Below are positions 1 to 11,590 of a DNA stretch of 64,000 bases, in pieces. Numbering within the stretch: position 1 is the first letter of the stretch; the number at the start of each line of letters is the position of its first letter. The notes under the pieces were generated by a model, which made no database searches, was not told where the DNA came from, and was given only the letters and a program-made list of their open reading frames with translations. A program made the translations under genes and the position numbers. Source of the stretch: Calliopum simillimum (taxonomy: Eukaryota > Arthropoda > Insecta > Diptera > Lauxaniidae); NCBI GenBank assembly GCA_951812925.1, contig OX638372.1, forward strand, positions 50,061,722-50,125,721. Reading direction: 5' to 3'.

Positions 1-2660
1 TCAAAAGTTGCTCGCTTAAATCTTTTATTGTTCATGTGAAAGTAAAATTAATTTAATGATGCTGCTCCAAATTTTCTTACAGCAATGCCATTCTTTTCAT
101 TGTAATATTTTTGCAAATTTAGCTAATTATTATATTTGCTTTTGCAATACATTAATCTACAAATACAATAAAGAAAAAAGACAAAAACATTTTTTAATAA
201 TCTTAATAAGCGTAAATGATCTACAACTCCTTCACACAAAAAAAAAAAAAAACAAAGCACTTTATTTGGGTTAATTTCATACAATAAACTATAAAAAAAA
301 AAGCTAACGAGCACAAAAGCAGGTTCAAAATCAACCCAAACATCAAAGTTTGTTTCACGCTCTACACTTCTTGGCATGTACATAGATATGGAAGCAAGAC
401 ACATTAGAGACGCGACCGCCCAGTTGCAGTGCCTCATTTGTCATGGCAGTGTAAGAATGGCACAATTAACGCGCTTTCTTCTTTAAATGGCTGTGAAAAA
501 TTATATTTAATGTTGCAAGCAAAAAAAAAAAGAGAATTAAGCCAAAGAATTGGAATTGCTGTTGGCGGAATTTCTGTTGGCAGCAGCTGTCATTAAAATT
601 TTCCCCTTAAGCTGTCAAGGTTTTTTTGTTGTTTGTTAGAATTTTCACTTTTTTTTAGCATACTTTTTAAATGTTAATGTAATTAAATTAGAGAAAAAAT
701 GCCGGAAACCACAAAAGGTAACAAATTTGAAAGTAAAAATGCCATGGCTGAGTTATTTTAAGCCACATCACAGCATTTTCCTTTTTTTTAATTTTTATCT
801 AAAGCTTATAAATGGTGATTATAGCTTGTAAACCATTAGAAAAAAAAAAAGAAAAATCAAACACAAATTGTATATCGCCTTGACAAAGTCAAACTAAAAT
901 TGTGTTCAAGCCTTAAATTAGTAATTAGTGAGTTTTCAATGCTTAGCAAATTGATTTTGCGGCAAAGTATTACAAGGTGTTCTTCAAAATGCATTTTTTT
1001 TTTTTTTTTTTTATTCAATTAAGTGTTTTATTGAACAAAAGATCAATTGAACTACATTGAACAGAAAATAAAAAATTGAATTAAAGAAAAATACCAATCT
1101 TGATAAACCACGCTGCTGCTTGTCCATTTAACAATTTAAATAGCAATTTTAGTATTTCAGCTAACTACAATTGCAGCGCATAAACTTTAAAAGCGAGATG
1201 TCTTATTTTCAAATGATTTGGTGCGGCGCAAGCGTGCACAACTTTTTACTACAACAGTTTGCTACTGCTGATTTGTCATGGTCAAGAGTGTATTTTTTTG
1301 TTGCTTTAAGAGCATTGTTAGTTACTCGCTGCTCTTATTGTAGGTAGGCACTGTTTGCGCATGCGCAACCTGCTCAGAAAGCTTTTGCCACATATTTTCT
1401 ATGGCAGTCTTGTCGCTCTTTATTTTTAGTTTTCTTGCTTGCAATTTTATTTCGTGTCTGCGCGCGTTTTTTATGATTTCGTGCCAAAGTGCTTTTTTTT
1501 TCTTTCTTTTTTTCTTTTTTGACAAAACAACGATCTCTTGTGCAGCAGCAGCAGCAAAAAAAAATGCAGTCAATAAATGCAGCAGCAATAAAAAAATAAC
1601 GAATGAATTTAATTTATTGCTGCACTGAATGAGAATTCGCGCAACAAAAAAAAATTTAACCGACAATAACAACAACAATAAAGCAACACTTATGGCCACA
1701 GAATGTAAAAGTGCAAAATTAGGTCGTTTCGAAAGCAGAAAGAGAAAAAAAACATCTCGTATTGTGTGATTTGTTGTAATTTTTAGAATGGAAAAACTCA
1801 GCAAGGCAAAACTTAAGTTCGTTGCTTAAGTCTTTTGTTTTTTCCGCCGTCTTTAGCATTTATTTTAACAAAAATTAGTTAGTTTGGTAATTTAAGCGCG
1901 GTCGAGCTATGGTATTATAGTTAGTTAGGCCACAAGCAAACAATTCAGATGTCTGAAGAAACACCCAAAAGCATAATGTTAGTATAAAACACTAAAAAAT
2001 CGTAGGAGCTATTTGTGTATGATCGTAGAATTGCTTGAAAGGTATTACATAGTATATTTTTCTTGTTTGTTAAAAAAAAAAATATTTCACCAGATATGAT
2101 AGCCCAGGAAAATAAGACATTTTCTGCGAAAAAATTCCCAGTGGAAATTTTTCACCAGAATTGTCTTTATTTATGCATGATACACAAACTGTGGAAAGTC
2201 CATTGCAAAGTCGTGTGCGCATAAAAAGTTATTAAAGCTCAAAGGTCGCCAAAATCAGTTTTTTGCAAATATCTCGCTAATGCTAACTTTTACAGAAAAA
2301 TGTTGGTCTCCAATTTTGTAGCACAGGAAATTTCCTACAAAAGTACGTTAAAAGTATTTGCGTACGACTTCTATTTTAGGAGATCACCCAATTTAAAAAG
2401 TTGTTAACAGTTATGATATGAAATACTACCTAGGAGTTCATATTAAAATATCTTACTTTTTAAATTACAATAACTCTTCAATGAAAAGTTGTACAAACAA
2501 AATTAAAATGCCGTTTGAAAGATAATTTAATTTTCTATATACCGTACAAAATTTTTTTTTTGAACGGCTCATGACCTTAAAAATATTCTTGAATAACCGT
2601 TAAGGCTTCGAAATTACTGGTTTTTTAAGGATATCTGCGAATTGATAAGTACTACGATAA
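1..2660. other. AT-rich noncoding sequence, no gene recognised
   Basis: This stretch has homopolymer A/T runs, CAG/GCA tracts near 1540-1600 and no open frame resembling a known family. Sequence from about 2090 to 2640 resembles one arm of the foldback repeats that follow and shares phrases with the 45.8-47.9 kb palindrome (a stretch ending in 'aaatatctcg'), so it is probably old foldback material. It could be intergenic or a large intron of a gene outside the window. Confidence 0.5.
1356..1367. promoter_or_regulatory. Perfect NRF-1/Ewg-type palindrome
   Basis: The 12-bp palindrome TGCGCATGCGCA matches the NRF-1 consensus YGCGCATGCGCR (fly orthologue: erect wing). In DNA this AT-rich an uninterrupted GC-palindrome is unusual. 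No start codon or exon could be tied to it, so promoter function is inference only. Confidence 0.3.
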
Positions 2661-2883
2661 AAAGTAATGGGACCAAATTTGTAGAAAATTACAAGATCTA
2701 CAAAAAATAAGCAATATGTGTACACATAGAAGTAACCGTTTAGAAGATATTCCAAAAAAACCCTTAAAATGCCTAAAAACTGGTTTCTATTGAATATCTT
2801 CTATACGGTTACTTCTATGTGTACACGTATCGCCTATTTTTTGTAGATCTTGTAATTCTCTACAAATTTGGTCCCATTACTTT
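2661..2883. repeat. Foldback (inverted repeat), 223 bp
   Basis: The left end AAAGTAATGGGACC pairs with GGTCCCATTACTTT at 2870-2883. The arms stay complementary inward through the 'gtgtacac' motifs either side of a short loop near 2760-2790. No coding capacity. It abuts a second foldback at 2929. Confidence 0.8.
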
Positions 2884-2928
2884 GTTATGAGAAAATAACG
2901 AAAATCAACTTTATTAAAACTAAATATC

Positions 2929-3309
2929 CAGGCATGTCGTGAAGACCGATTGATTTCAATTACTTTTCATTTGGGAGGCTTTTATATGAAAACGGTGAGT
3001 CGAACGATAAAAGGTATTAGAATCTCTTTTGTGGAGAATAACAGTTTCTACAAAAAGTATTGATTTACATTAACGAAAAAATAACAGTTTAGAACATATT
3101 CAATAAAATCAAATGTTTCTACTTTTTTTCGGTTTTTAAGAATATTTCCTAAACGGTTATTTTATCGTTAATGCAAATCAATACTATTTGTAGAACCTGC
3201 TATTCTCCACAAAAGAGATCCTTATACTTTTTACCGTTCGACTCACCGATTTCATCAAAAAGCCTCCCAAATCAAAAGTAATTGAAATCAATGGGATTTC
3301 ACATGTCTG
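2929..3309. repeat. Foldback element, family with 'gtgagtcg..cgttcgactcac' arms, 381 bp
   Basis: CAGGCATGT at 2929 pairs with ACATGTCTG at 3301-3309. The arms include the phrases 'aattacttttcat', 'ggaggctttt' and 'ggtgagtcgaacg'. The same arm sequence recurs in the foldbacks at 26163-26519 and 36034-36582, so these three are one family. Non-autonomous; no TIR class can be assigned with certainty. Confidence 0.8.
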
Positions 3310-3800
3310 ATAATAGTTGGTATATTTGTCCTTTATTGACTCAGAAACTAACTAACCGTTTTTAAAGAAATTTTCAAATTGTGTTTAAATAAAAAAAGGC
3401 TAAGTTATGGGCTAAAAAAGTGGGCAGTACCACGCCCTCAAAAAATCTTTGACACAGATATATGATATTTGGTAAATATATAAAAATCATGAGGACAAAT
3501 AATGTTCACTGGAAAATGGGCGGTGTCACGCCCTAAAAAAAAATAAATTTATCATTTCTCCGACAATATTTGAGTTACATAGATATGATTGGGTACATAT
3601 GCTGAAACAATTAGAACAAATAATTTTCAATAAATAAAATGGGCGATGCCACGCCCTACGAAAATAAAAATTGTCTTATCACTGACGCTATACTTGACGC
3701 AAATTATAAGATTTGGTTAAATGCTTCGGTATGGTATGTCCAAGTAAAGAGAGGGCATTTTCCAAGTAGGTTCAAAAGGGGGCAATTTACTCCTTACCTA
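3310..3800 (+). mobile_element. Degenerate Helitron-like relic
   Basis: The order of phrases (gactcagaaactaac, aaaaaaaggctaagttatgggc, agtaccacgccctc, then repeated 'gacacagatatatgatatttgg' units with 'ccacgccc') follows the better preserved Helitron at 50743-51255. The terminal TC and CTAG ends are not recognisable here. Confidence 0.45.
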
Positions 3801-5232
3801 CTACTTTTTCTTTAAAAAAGCCATCTTTCGACTTTAAACAGACTACTGTAGGCTTAAAATTAATAAATCTATTATAAAACGTTGCAGAATGTAAAGAAAT
3901 AAAAATAATTTGTTTTCTCAAAGACTGCAACAGAAAAAAATTCATGGAAAAAAAATGTCCCAAAAAAAAGCCGGAGGAATTTTGTATTTTGATAAAGCAT
4001 ACTTGGCCACATATTATATTGGAAAATTACAAAAATTCGAAAACGTATGCTTTTTTTAATGTCAAAGTTTTCGAAATTTATCGATTATGGTTTGAGCACT
4101 TAGGCAAAATCTACTCTGTAATATGTATCTCTCTAACAAGTCCACATCCATAAAAATCGGAGCACTTCTTTTATATATTTATTTTATTTTTAATATCACC
4201 GGCTTACTAATAACTTCTAAGCCGAATTTACAGAAAACCTGACCTGACGCAAAAAAAAATGGATAGAATATTCATGTTAAGGAGATCAAAATAGACTAAA
4301 ATCATTTTTCAAACCTCTTGGGGTTTTTTGACTGTTGTACAGTGATATTACTAAGTACTTCATTAATAATATACCTACTAGAATCTATTGTAATAAATTA
4401 AATTGAACAATTTAGTACTTGATACATTTCCGGAATATTTGCTCAATCTTAAATTTATGCACCACAAGACTCTTGTAAGTTGATCAAGAAGATTTGAGTC
4501 TAAAAGTGAGAAGATTCGCAAAGAGGAGTTACATGAATGTATGTACATAATGTTATGTTATATTACATTCATATATGAAAACCACACTTGTTTCATATAA
4601 ACGTAATGTAACATGTTGAGTTTTAACAATCTTCGATACACATGAAGTATGATTGATTCTGACATAATATCATCAGTACAGCGTTTTGGATAATTTAATT
4701 TAATGAGGAGTGGCGCACCCTCTTGTTTTAATTCACCCAATTTTTTGTTCAAATCAATTCTTAGTATATAAAGGGTGTTTTTATTTAAGCCCGATAGAAC
4801 TTTAAATTGTAAAAAAAAAGCACAAAAAATTAAATTTTGATACAAAAGTTGTCATAATTAAAAGAAAAGCTTCAACATAAAATATTAAGTTTTTTACGCT
4901 CAAAGTTTTGTAGAGTTGAAAGACATCTTTTTGGATAAAATAAACTAATAAAAAGAAATGGAATCTTATCACACGGTAAAGGCAAACTTTTTTTGTTTTA
5001 TCAAAAATAAGGAAGTTGAGAACCAATAAGTATAATCAAATTCTGCACGACAACAACATTAAGAACTTGGCAGTATTTTTTAATATTTAATTTTAGTTAT
5101 TGTGGTCTTAAGCCAAGTAAATCAAATTAGATCCAAATTGAGCAAAACTGAGGGGCAAAAAGTTGTTCCAGCCAAAGTGTATATGGTGCAACGTTATAAG
5201 TTACTTAACACGCAAAGAGTTTGAGAGCAATA
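3801..5232. other. Unassigned noncoding sequence
   Basis: AT-rich, with short open frames of low-complexity composition only (for example 3944-4153 + and 4558-4845 -). I recognise no gene, RNA or repeat end here. Confidence 0.5.
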
Positions 5233-5913
5233 TTTAAGGGGACATTCGCTTTTGTAATTGAAAAGAAAAACACTTTTTAAAAATTTTATTATGAAAAAAC
5301 TATTATATTTATTGACAAAATTTCTATTGAACATTGTTAAACACTGTTTAAGAAATATGTAAAAATTTTTTTTTTATTTTTATTTCCCTTAGCTTACTTT
5401 TTAAACTGGTAGGAAATTTTTCTCCGAATCTACTCGACCGATTTTAAAAAACCAAAGAGCATTCGATTATTCATAAAAAATATTAAACAATAAGCCTCGA
5501 AAAGTTTTAAAAAATATCCCCCTCTTTTTTTATGGGGCATTTTTTGAGGGTAAGTCCCTAAATTTTTTCGCATTTTTCATAAACATTCATACAAAAACTT
5601 CAAAATATAAAAAAGTATGAATTTTAAAGGCTTATTGTATAGTTTTGGGTCTCAAGAATAAAATCCAATTTGAATTTTTCAAAGAACTGTTACAGGAGGT
5701 CTAAAATATTTCCTACCGTTTAAAAAGTTTAGGATGGCGCCCTCTACAGCATCTAAGGGAAACTAAACATAAAAAAAAAATGTTTTCATATTTCTTAAAC
5801 AGTGTTTAACAATGTCCGAAAGAAATTTTGTCAATAAATATAATAGTTTTTTTATTATAAAATTTTTAAAAAGTGTTTTTCTTTTCAATTACAAAAGCGA
5901 ATGTCCCCTTAAA
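5233..5913. repeat. 681-bp foldback with TTAA at both tips
   Basis: TTTAAGGGGACATTCGC at 5233 pairs with its complement ending at 5913. The arms are near-perfect for about 130 bp and continue imperfectly inward around 'aaaatatccccctc' and 'taggatggcgccctc'. Both tips read TTAA|GGGGAC...GTCCCC|TTAA. TTAA target duplication is the hallmark of piggyBac-type transposition, so a piggyBac-like MITE is possible, but TTAA could also simply be part of the repeat. No coding capacity. Confidence 0.75.
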
Positions 5914-7854
5914 GAAAGTTTAATGAAGCGTTCTTGCACACAAAAAAAAAAGTTGTAAAATCAAATGAAAATGCATTTAAATCAAAAACGTTCCGATACA
6001 AAAGGTCACCAAAGAGGTTTGTATTTAAATCAAAAACAAGACTTTTAAAATCAAAAACGTCATCGTTTTTAACTGTAAAACGAATACTTTTAAATTTCAT
6101 ACAAAGTTATTAAATTAATGAAATTTTCTTTTAATTCAAAAACATTTAACATTTGTTTTAAAAACAGTCATGTTTTTAAATCGAATGCGTACATACTTAG
6201 TTTTAGAACCAGTAATTTTTTTCTGTGTAAAATTTCATGCACGCTACATGCATTTTGATCAATTCAGGGCTCCTGTTTCATTGCACAATACTTCAAAGAC
6301 CACAGTAACCTATCTCAGATTTAGAAAACAACAGAAATCAATGAGTTACGCTATATATAAGCTAAATTTTACATTTTTTAGGTTCAAAATTGCGTCTATT
6401 TTGTGGAATCGCCCATATAAACAATTTGCTTACAAGATCATTAATTTGGTACAAGTTATGAGAGCTTCCTGTTTCTAAGTGCAATGGACCAAAGAGGCGA
6501 TTTTTTTTATTTTTTTGGTAGTGAACTCATTGCAACAACGCTTGCAATCAACATTTTTTTTTTTTTTTTTTTTTGTTTTCTTATATTTACTTAATTGTAA
6601 AACCCAAAGATGATGCTGCAATTTAACAGATTTGTTAAAAATTTCAAAAGACAAATAAAGGAAAAATTATGAAATTAGGTTAATCAAAAGCTCTGATGAT
6701 TTAAAACAAAATTTTTTGAAGGCTGCAAATATTAACAACAAAAAAAAACTGATATTTTCAATATTTTTTAAGTCGTTGGAAATAATTATTAAGTGGTTTA
6801 AATAAAAAAAAATATGTTTATGAAAAAACTAAATATTTCAACATCGCACTTAGCCTGTTTTTGCAGAGAATACCTTTTTCGACGACTTTGTTTATTTTGC
6901 TTTTTTAAAAGTTTGTCAATGAGAAAGTTGAAATTTGTCTCATTTTTTTATTTTTTTTATTTTTTATGTTCATCGTGGTTAGTGCTTAAAAATCAATTTA
7001 AAAACGAAGTATCTATGCATAGGTATGTTAATTTTTTAATTAGAAAATCATAAGCATTACCTCTTTCACTTGTGCAGTTGAAAAACTTTTAATGTAAATT
7101 CAATTAACAATAACTTTTCTTTGTAATTCCTTTTCTTCCATGTAAGTGTGCACTTCTTATTCAAAAATAATTTACACAACTTTGTTTAAATTTTTTATGG
7201 AATTTTATTTTTTCTTTCTTTTTGGATTTATTTTACCTTTCACGCACAAAAAAAAAATATAGCAACTTAAATTAACCGTGGAACGATAGACAAAGTTTTC
7301 TTCAGACGAAAAAGAAAAAATTTAAATCAACCGAAAGAGCTTGAAACCAACCGTCCGTTCAACGCGACGTTTTCTCTGCAACTGAAAACTTAAGTGTTAC
7401 CTACGAGACAATGAAAGTTATGGCACCACTACGAAGCTTTAGTTTTGGAATACAAACTACTGCAAACTCTGTTGTGAAAGAGAAAAACTTCTTCGGCTAA
7501 AGAGAAAATTTTCTTTTAAAAGAGCGTTAAGTTCGGTTTTTGATAAGCAACATTTTGTTGAAACGGGCTCAATTCGTTAGTCCATCTATGTCCTAATATT
7601 TCTGATCAAATACAGATCACGGTATAAGTCACCACATGACTGCATATTAGCCACTCCACATTGAACATTTGAAGATGCTCTGCACAACTTTTGATTACCC
7701 TTTGTAGAAGAATTTTGTGAATCAAATACCAATTGTTCCGATTGTTCTTTACTCCTTAAGTCCTTAATAGCTTTCCAAAATGTCTTCACATTTTGTGCAG
7801 TTGAGGCTTATAATCCTTGAAATTAAATACGCCATTAAATAAGAATATGATCTA
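5914..7854. other. Unassigned AT-rich sequence
   Basis: It contains short repeats of the phrase 'atttaaatcaaaaacg' near 5970-6060, long T runs (6550-6575) and no recognisable coding family. An open frame at 7586-7789 (-) has a less biased amino-acid composition but no known motif; see rejected items. Confidence 0.45.
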
Positions 7855-8440
7855 CTTAGTTAGGGTGTTAACTTTAGCCTGACCGAAAATTAAATACTCT
7901 TTACTACAGCATTTTGAAAATTTGGCCACGCCTTCTTGTTGGAATTCACTTAGTTTTTGCTTAGAGCTTGCGCTTACTTTTCCAAGTATCTGTGCGAAAT
8001 TTCATTGCGTTACATTTTGGTGCCACGCCCTCTAGTTCGAGTTCGCTTAAATTTTGCTCAGAGCTTCCACTAACTATTCTTAGTATCTGTGCTTTATTAT
8101 ATCGTCGGGTTAAAACTACAACTAGACATCTACATGTACTGACATTTGGAGTTAAGTATACAAAAACATGAAGAAAAAACGGATCTTTGCCCCAGTCTAG
8201 TCGTTTTTTTGATATGTAGTCCTCATCCAATTTTACATAAAGAATAAAAAGTAGAAAACTGCAAAATCCCATACAAAAAACGAAATTTAAAAAACTTAAA
8301 ACGGTTTTTTCTCAAAACATGAAAAATGTAGATGTCTAGTTGTAGTTTTAACCCGACGATATACAGCATTTTGAAAACTTCAAATGTATGGAAGGTACCA
8401 CGCCCTTTTGTCCGAATCAACTAAGTTCTTAATCAGAAAC
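7855..8440 (-). mobile_element. Degenerate INE-1/Helentron-like element (copy 6), interrupted
   Basis: The left edge resembles the inverted 3' end of the better copies (CTAGTAAGGGTGTTA, here cttagttagggtgttaac). It is followed by 'ttaaatactctttac', the 'gcattttgaaaa' phrase and 'ccacgcc' units that make up the internal repeats of this family. A 264-bp foldback is inserted at 8099-8362. The 5' terminal part (TATACCC region) is missing or unrecognisable. Confidence 0.5.
8099..8362. repeat. 264-bp foldback inserted in an INE-1-like relic
   Basis: ATATCGTCGGGTTAAAAC at 8099 is exactly complementary to the end at 8345-8362, and the arms continue through 'tacaactagacatctacat'. The flanks read 'ctttatta' and 'tacagcatttt', which join to the undisturbed host repeat, so this is a clean insertion, consistent with a TA-type target. 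A 33-bp remnant of one arm recurs at 18081-18113. Confidence 0.8.
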
Positions 8441-9340
8441 CATGCCACGCTCCCTGCACATCAAATTCGTTGTATCTCCGGGACTATTTGACACAGATGA
8501 ATGAGATTTGGTGCATATGTAATAAGCACTGGGGAAAATTTTTAATAAAAAATTCTAAAAAAACAAATTTGCCATATCTCTGAAACTATTTGACAAAGAT
8601 GAATAAGATTTGATTCAGTTCGCTTCACATTAGGGGCTGTTCACATATTATGAAACGCAATTTTAGACCATTTTTGACCCCCCCCCCGGTCGTAACGCAA
8701 AGTAACAAAAGTACAACCCCTCCCCCCAAGTAACGCAACAATTCTTAATTTTGATAATTTGAATGCGTAACGTAGTTGATGACCCTTCCCCCACCCATAT
8801 AACACTTTTTAACAAATTGTCCGAACCCTTCCCCCCTCTCCCTCCCGGCGCGTTACGTAATACGTGAACGGCCCCTTACCTGAAATCAAATCTTGTTCAC
8901 CTTTATAAAAAAGTTTCAGAGATTTGACAAATTCGTTTTTTTTTTTTTCAGAAAAATGTTTTCCAGTGCCAATTACATACATATGTACCAAATCTCATTC
9001 ATCTGAGTCAAATAGGTCCAGAGATACGACAAATTTGGCATGGCGGGGGTGTAGCAGCGCCCATTTTCATATTGGATGCTACTTACTCGTTCACCTGTTT
9101 TACATAATTTCAAAGATAGAATTGATTGTTTTGCTAAAAGTCACATTTTTTCATATTCAACGGCCTGGGGCACGGTCAAATATTTTCCGATCGGGACCAA
9201 CATTTTTTTGCTTGATATTTACACCAATAGGAAAGTTTTTAGCCTCTGGGATCAAGATATTTCACATTTTTAATTTTTGCATTAGATCTAGTTCGCATGT
9301 TAAAGGAAATGTGGATGAAAATCAAGAATTTCTTAATGAA
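8441..9340. repeat. Relic of the core of the giant foldback family
   Basis: 8441-8632 and 8876-9075 are inverted relative to each other (phrases 'gacacagatgaatgagatttgg' and its complement). 9140-9300 carries 'caacggcctggggcacgg', 'attttccgatcggga' and 'tttacaccaataggaaa'. These match the interior (about 22340-23420) of the foldback at 21035-24833, in the orientation of its right arm. It is therefore a deleted copy of that element. A MITE sits in its loop at 8633-8875. Confidence 0.6.
8633..8875. mobile_element. 243-bp MITE, PIF/Harbinger-like (TTA target site)
   Basis: The terminal inverted repeats GGGGCTGTTCACATATTA and (complement of right end) GGGGCCGTTCACGTATTA are flanked by TTA on both sides (8630-8632 and 8876-8878). 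Three-base TTA duplications are typical of PIF/Harbinger elements. The interior is rich in C tracts and 'gtaacg' motifs. No coding capacity. Confidence 0.7.
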
Positions 9341-10570
9341 TAAGGCAGATAATGACTTTTTTAATATAAAAATCAGAAATTTCATCAACGAGAACCCGCC
9401 AAAGAAGCAAAATTGAAAAATTGACACATGTGTGGTTTTAACACTCATCGATTCAATTGCATTGTTCTCTTTTCTGCCCTGGCAATGCCACCTGCCGAAA
9501 TAGTAGCAGATTTTTTACAGAAATTTACGAAGCCCGAAGCCGAATTCGCGAATTATCGTTTTTTTCCGAACGAAACTCGGCAAAAAACGAAGGCAAAAAG
9601 AACAACTCACATATCCCAGCGAGAAAATTTATCATCAAAAAAGAACAACTCACATATGCCAGCGAGAAAATCGATTATTGGTGACTAAATCCTCAGATAA
9701 CCTTGTGAGAAAATTGGTCATTCGTCAAATAAGGCTATAATTAGTTAGAGTTCATGGAAAATATTTTTTTGCAATTCAATAGCTTTTAAAACTATAAATT
9801 CGTTATCAAGCTAAATTTTTTAAGGCGTTGGCAAAAACTTTTTTTTAGTATGCGAAATTGTTAGAAAAATTAAAATTTTTTTATACATAATTCTAAACGA
9901 ATATTTTCCAATACCTTTTTTTACTGTAAGGTCACTAGCTGTTATTAATATTGAAACAAGATGATTTTGTGAACTATTTTTTGATTTAAGAAATTCAGCT
10001 CTTTCCATAGAAAAAGTAACTTATTTCGAAGAAGTGCTTTTGTCAAACTATTTATTGCCATTTAACCTGTATCTTATCTTGACTTAAGATGTTTTGTGAA
10101 GAAAAAACCATTTTCTTATGTCGATTTAAGTTGTTTTGTTAAAAGCATTTATAAAAGTTTTTTGTTGCAAATGCTTGAATTTCTTAGCCTATTTGAAATA
10201 AGATGTTTTGTCAAATGCAATTCGAAATAAAACATCGATATAGGTTGACTTTCGATTCGATTGACAATTACACCAAAATGATTAAAATCCTGGAAAAGTG
10301 TCTTATATCGAGTTAGATTCATTACAATTTAAGAAATAAAATCAGGCTGCATCCTGTTTTCGAACTGTTCTTACCAACACAAAAACGCAAAAAAGCAGAC
10401 TTTTTACTTGTCATCGGAAAAAATATTTTTTTAGTTAGAGTTTTTTATCTTAGCAATATTTATAAAATTATATTTGCAATATAAATTAGAATTACTCGAT
10501 AAAAAAGAGAAGAACCCTAGCAACGCAGCGCGAAGTAAATTAACTGATTAAAATAAACATTATTTAAATA

Positions 10571-10835
10571 ATATTATTAAAATTAAAATAAATAAGGTTG
10601 CCAGACTTATGAATAGTCTAAAATGTAAATTTTTCAAAAGATCTTTATTTGAAATCTTTCGCATTATGTCGAGTATAAAGAAAAAAAAATCGCATTCGTA
10701 TTATTATTAAACGAATCGACTGTAATTTATTTTTTTTTTTTTTCTGAAAAAGGGCAAATAAAGATTTTTTGAAAAATTTACATTTTAGACTATTCGTTAG
10801 TCTGGCAACCTTATTTATTTTAATTTTAATAATAT
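10571..10835. repeat. 265-bp foldback within repeat A1
   Basis: ATATTATTAAAATTAAAATA pairs with its complement ending at 10835. The arms continue through 'aataaggttgccagac' / 'gtctggcaaccttatt' and 'aaatgtaaatttttcaaaa'. It is conserved in copy A2 (38221-38483), so it predates the divergence of the copies. Confidence 0.8.
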
Positions 10836-10996
10836 GATTTCACGAATAAAATAATATATATTCTAACGTTTGATTTTTAATTATAATTGCGTACTTTTAT
10901 AGGCAATTTACTCTGTTCGCTGGAAAATAATTAAGCAGGCAGAAAAAGTTTTTCGAAACAAAATTAAACAGTTAAAGGGTTAAAGAATATTATAAT

Positions 10997-11411
10997 AGAG
11001 GTATTCACGATCTAGAGTAACGTCCTGAGTAACAGAGTAACAGGGTAACTGTGCACAACCACAACAACAAAATATACGTAAGTTACTCTGTTACTCTTTT
11101 ACCCTTTTAGTCAAGCTATTTTCTAGTGTAAAATAATCTTACACTTTTGCCTTTTTTTTACTATTTCTATTTCTATAGAAACGTTTGAATTTGTTTATGA
11201 TTGAGAGGCAATTTTCGTTCATCAAAAATAAAAATTTGAATGGGAGAAAAATATTCATTTAAAAAATTTTTTTTTTGTTGTCAGCTAAGATTATTTTGAG
11301 AAACAAAAAGCAAATATACGTGCAAAGTATTGAGTATGCTCACTATTCAGAGTAACTGAGTGCACTTTTACCCTGTTACTCAGCTCGTTACTCTAGATCG
11401 TGAATAACTCT
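10997..11411. mobile_element. 415-bp MITE with 3-bp target duplication AAT
   Basis: The termini AGAGGTATTCACGATCTAGA and (complement) AGAGTTATTCACGATCTAGA are flanked by AAT at 10994-10996 and 11412-11414. Copy A2 carries the uninterrupted site with a single AAT (38642-38644), proving the insertion. 'GAGTAAC' motifs repeat just inside both ends. A 3-bp target suggests a PIF/Harbinger-like mechanism, though AAT is not the canonical TWA. Confidence 0.85.
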
Positions 11412-11590
11412 AATATTTTCTGTGATTCTAATACAAAAAAAAAGCATAAGAAAGTAATAAGCAATGACCATATTTCCTGCAGGAAATATGAAGTTCTTTT
11501 TTGACAGAAAGTATATAGAAATAAGTATATAACAGATTTAGAAGTTTTGATTTGACGTTTGACAATTGAATTGAATGTAATCAAAAATAT

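Noticed and set aside
1322..1804. 160-codon frame on the - strand
   Set aside because: Composition is poly-Leu, poly-Ala and poly-Lys from CAG and A tracts; no domain and no supporting splice or context signals.
7586..7789. 67-codon frame on the - strand with unbiased composition
   Set aside because: No motif recognised, no paralogue in the window, and no flanking exon that extends it; left as unassigned.
9428..9688. Frame partly repeated at 37153-37335
   Set aside because: Its conservation is explained by its lying in repeat A; the frames start outside the shared part and differ there, and no family is recognised.
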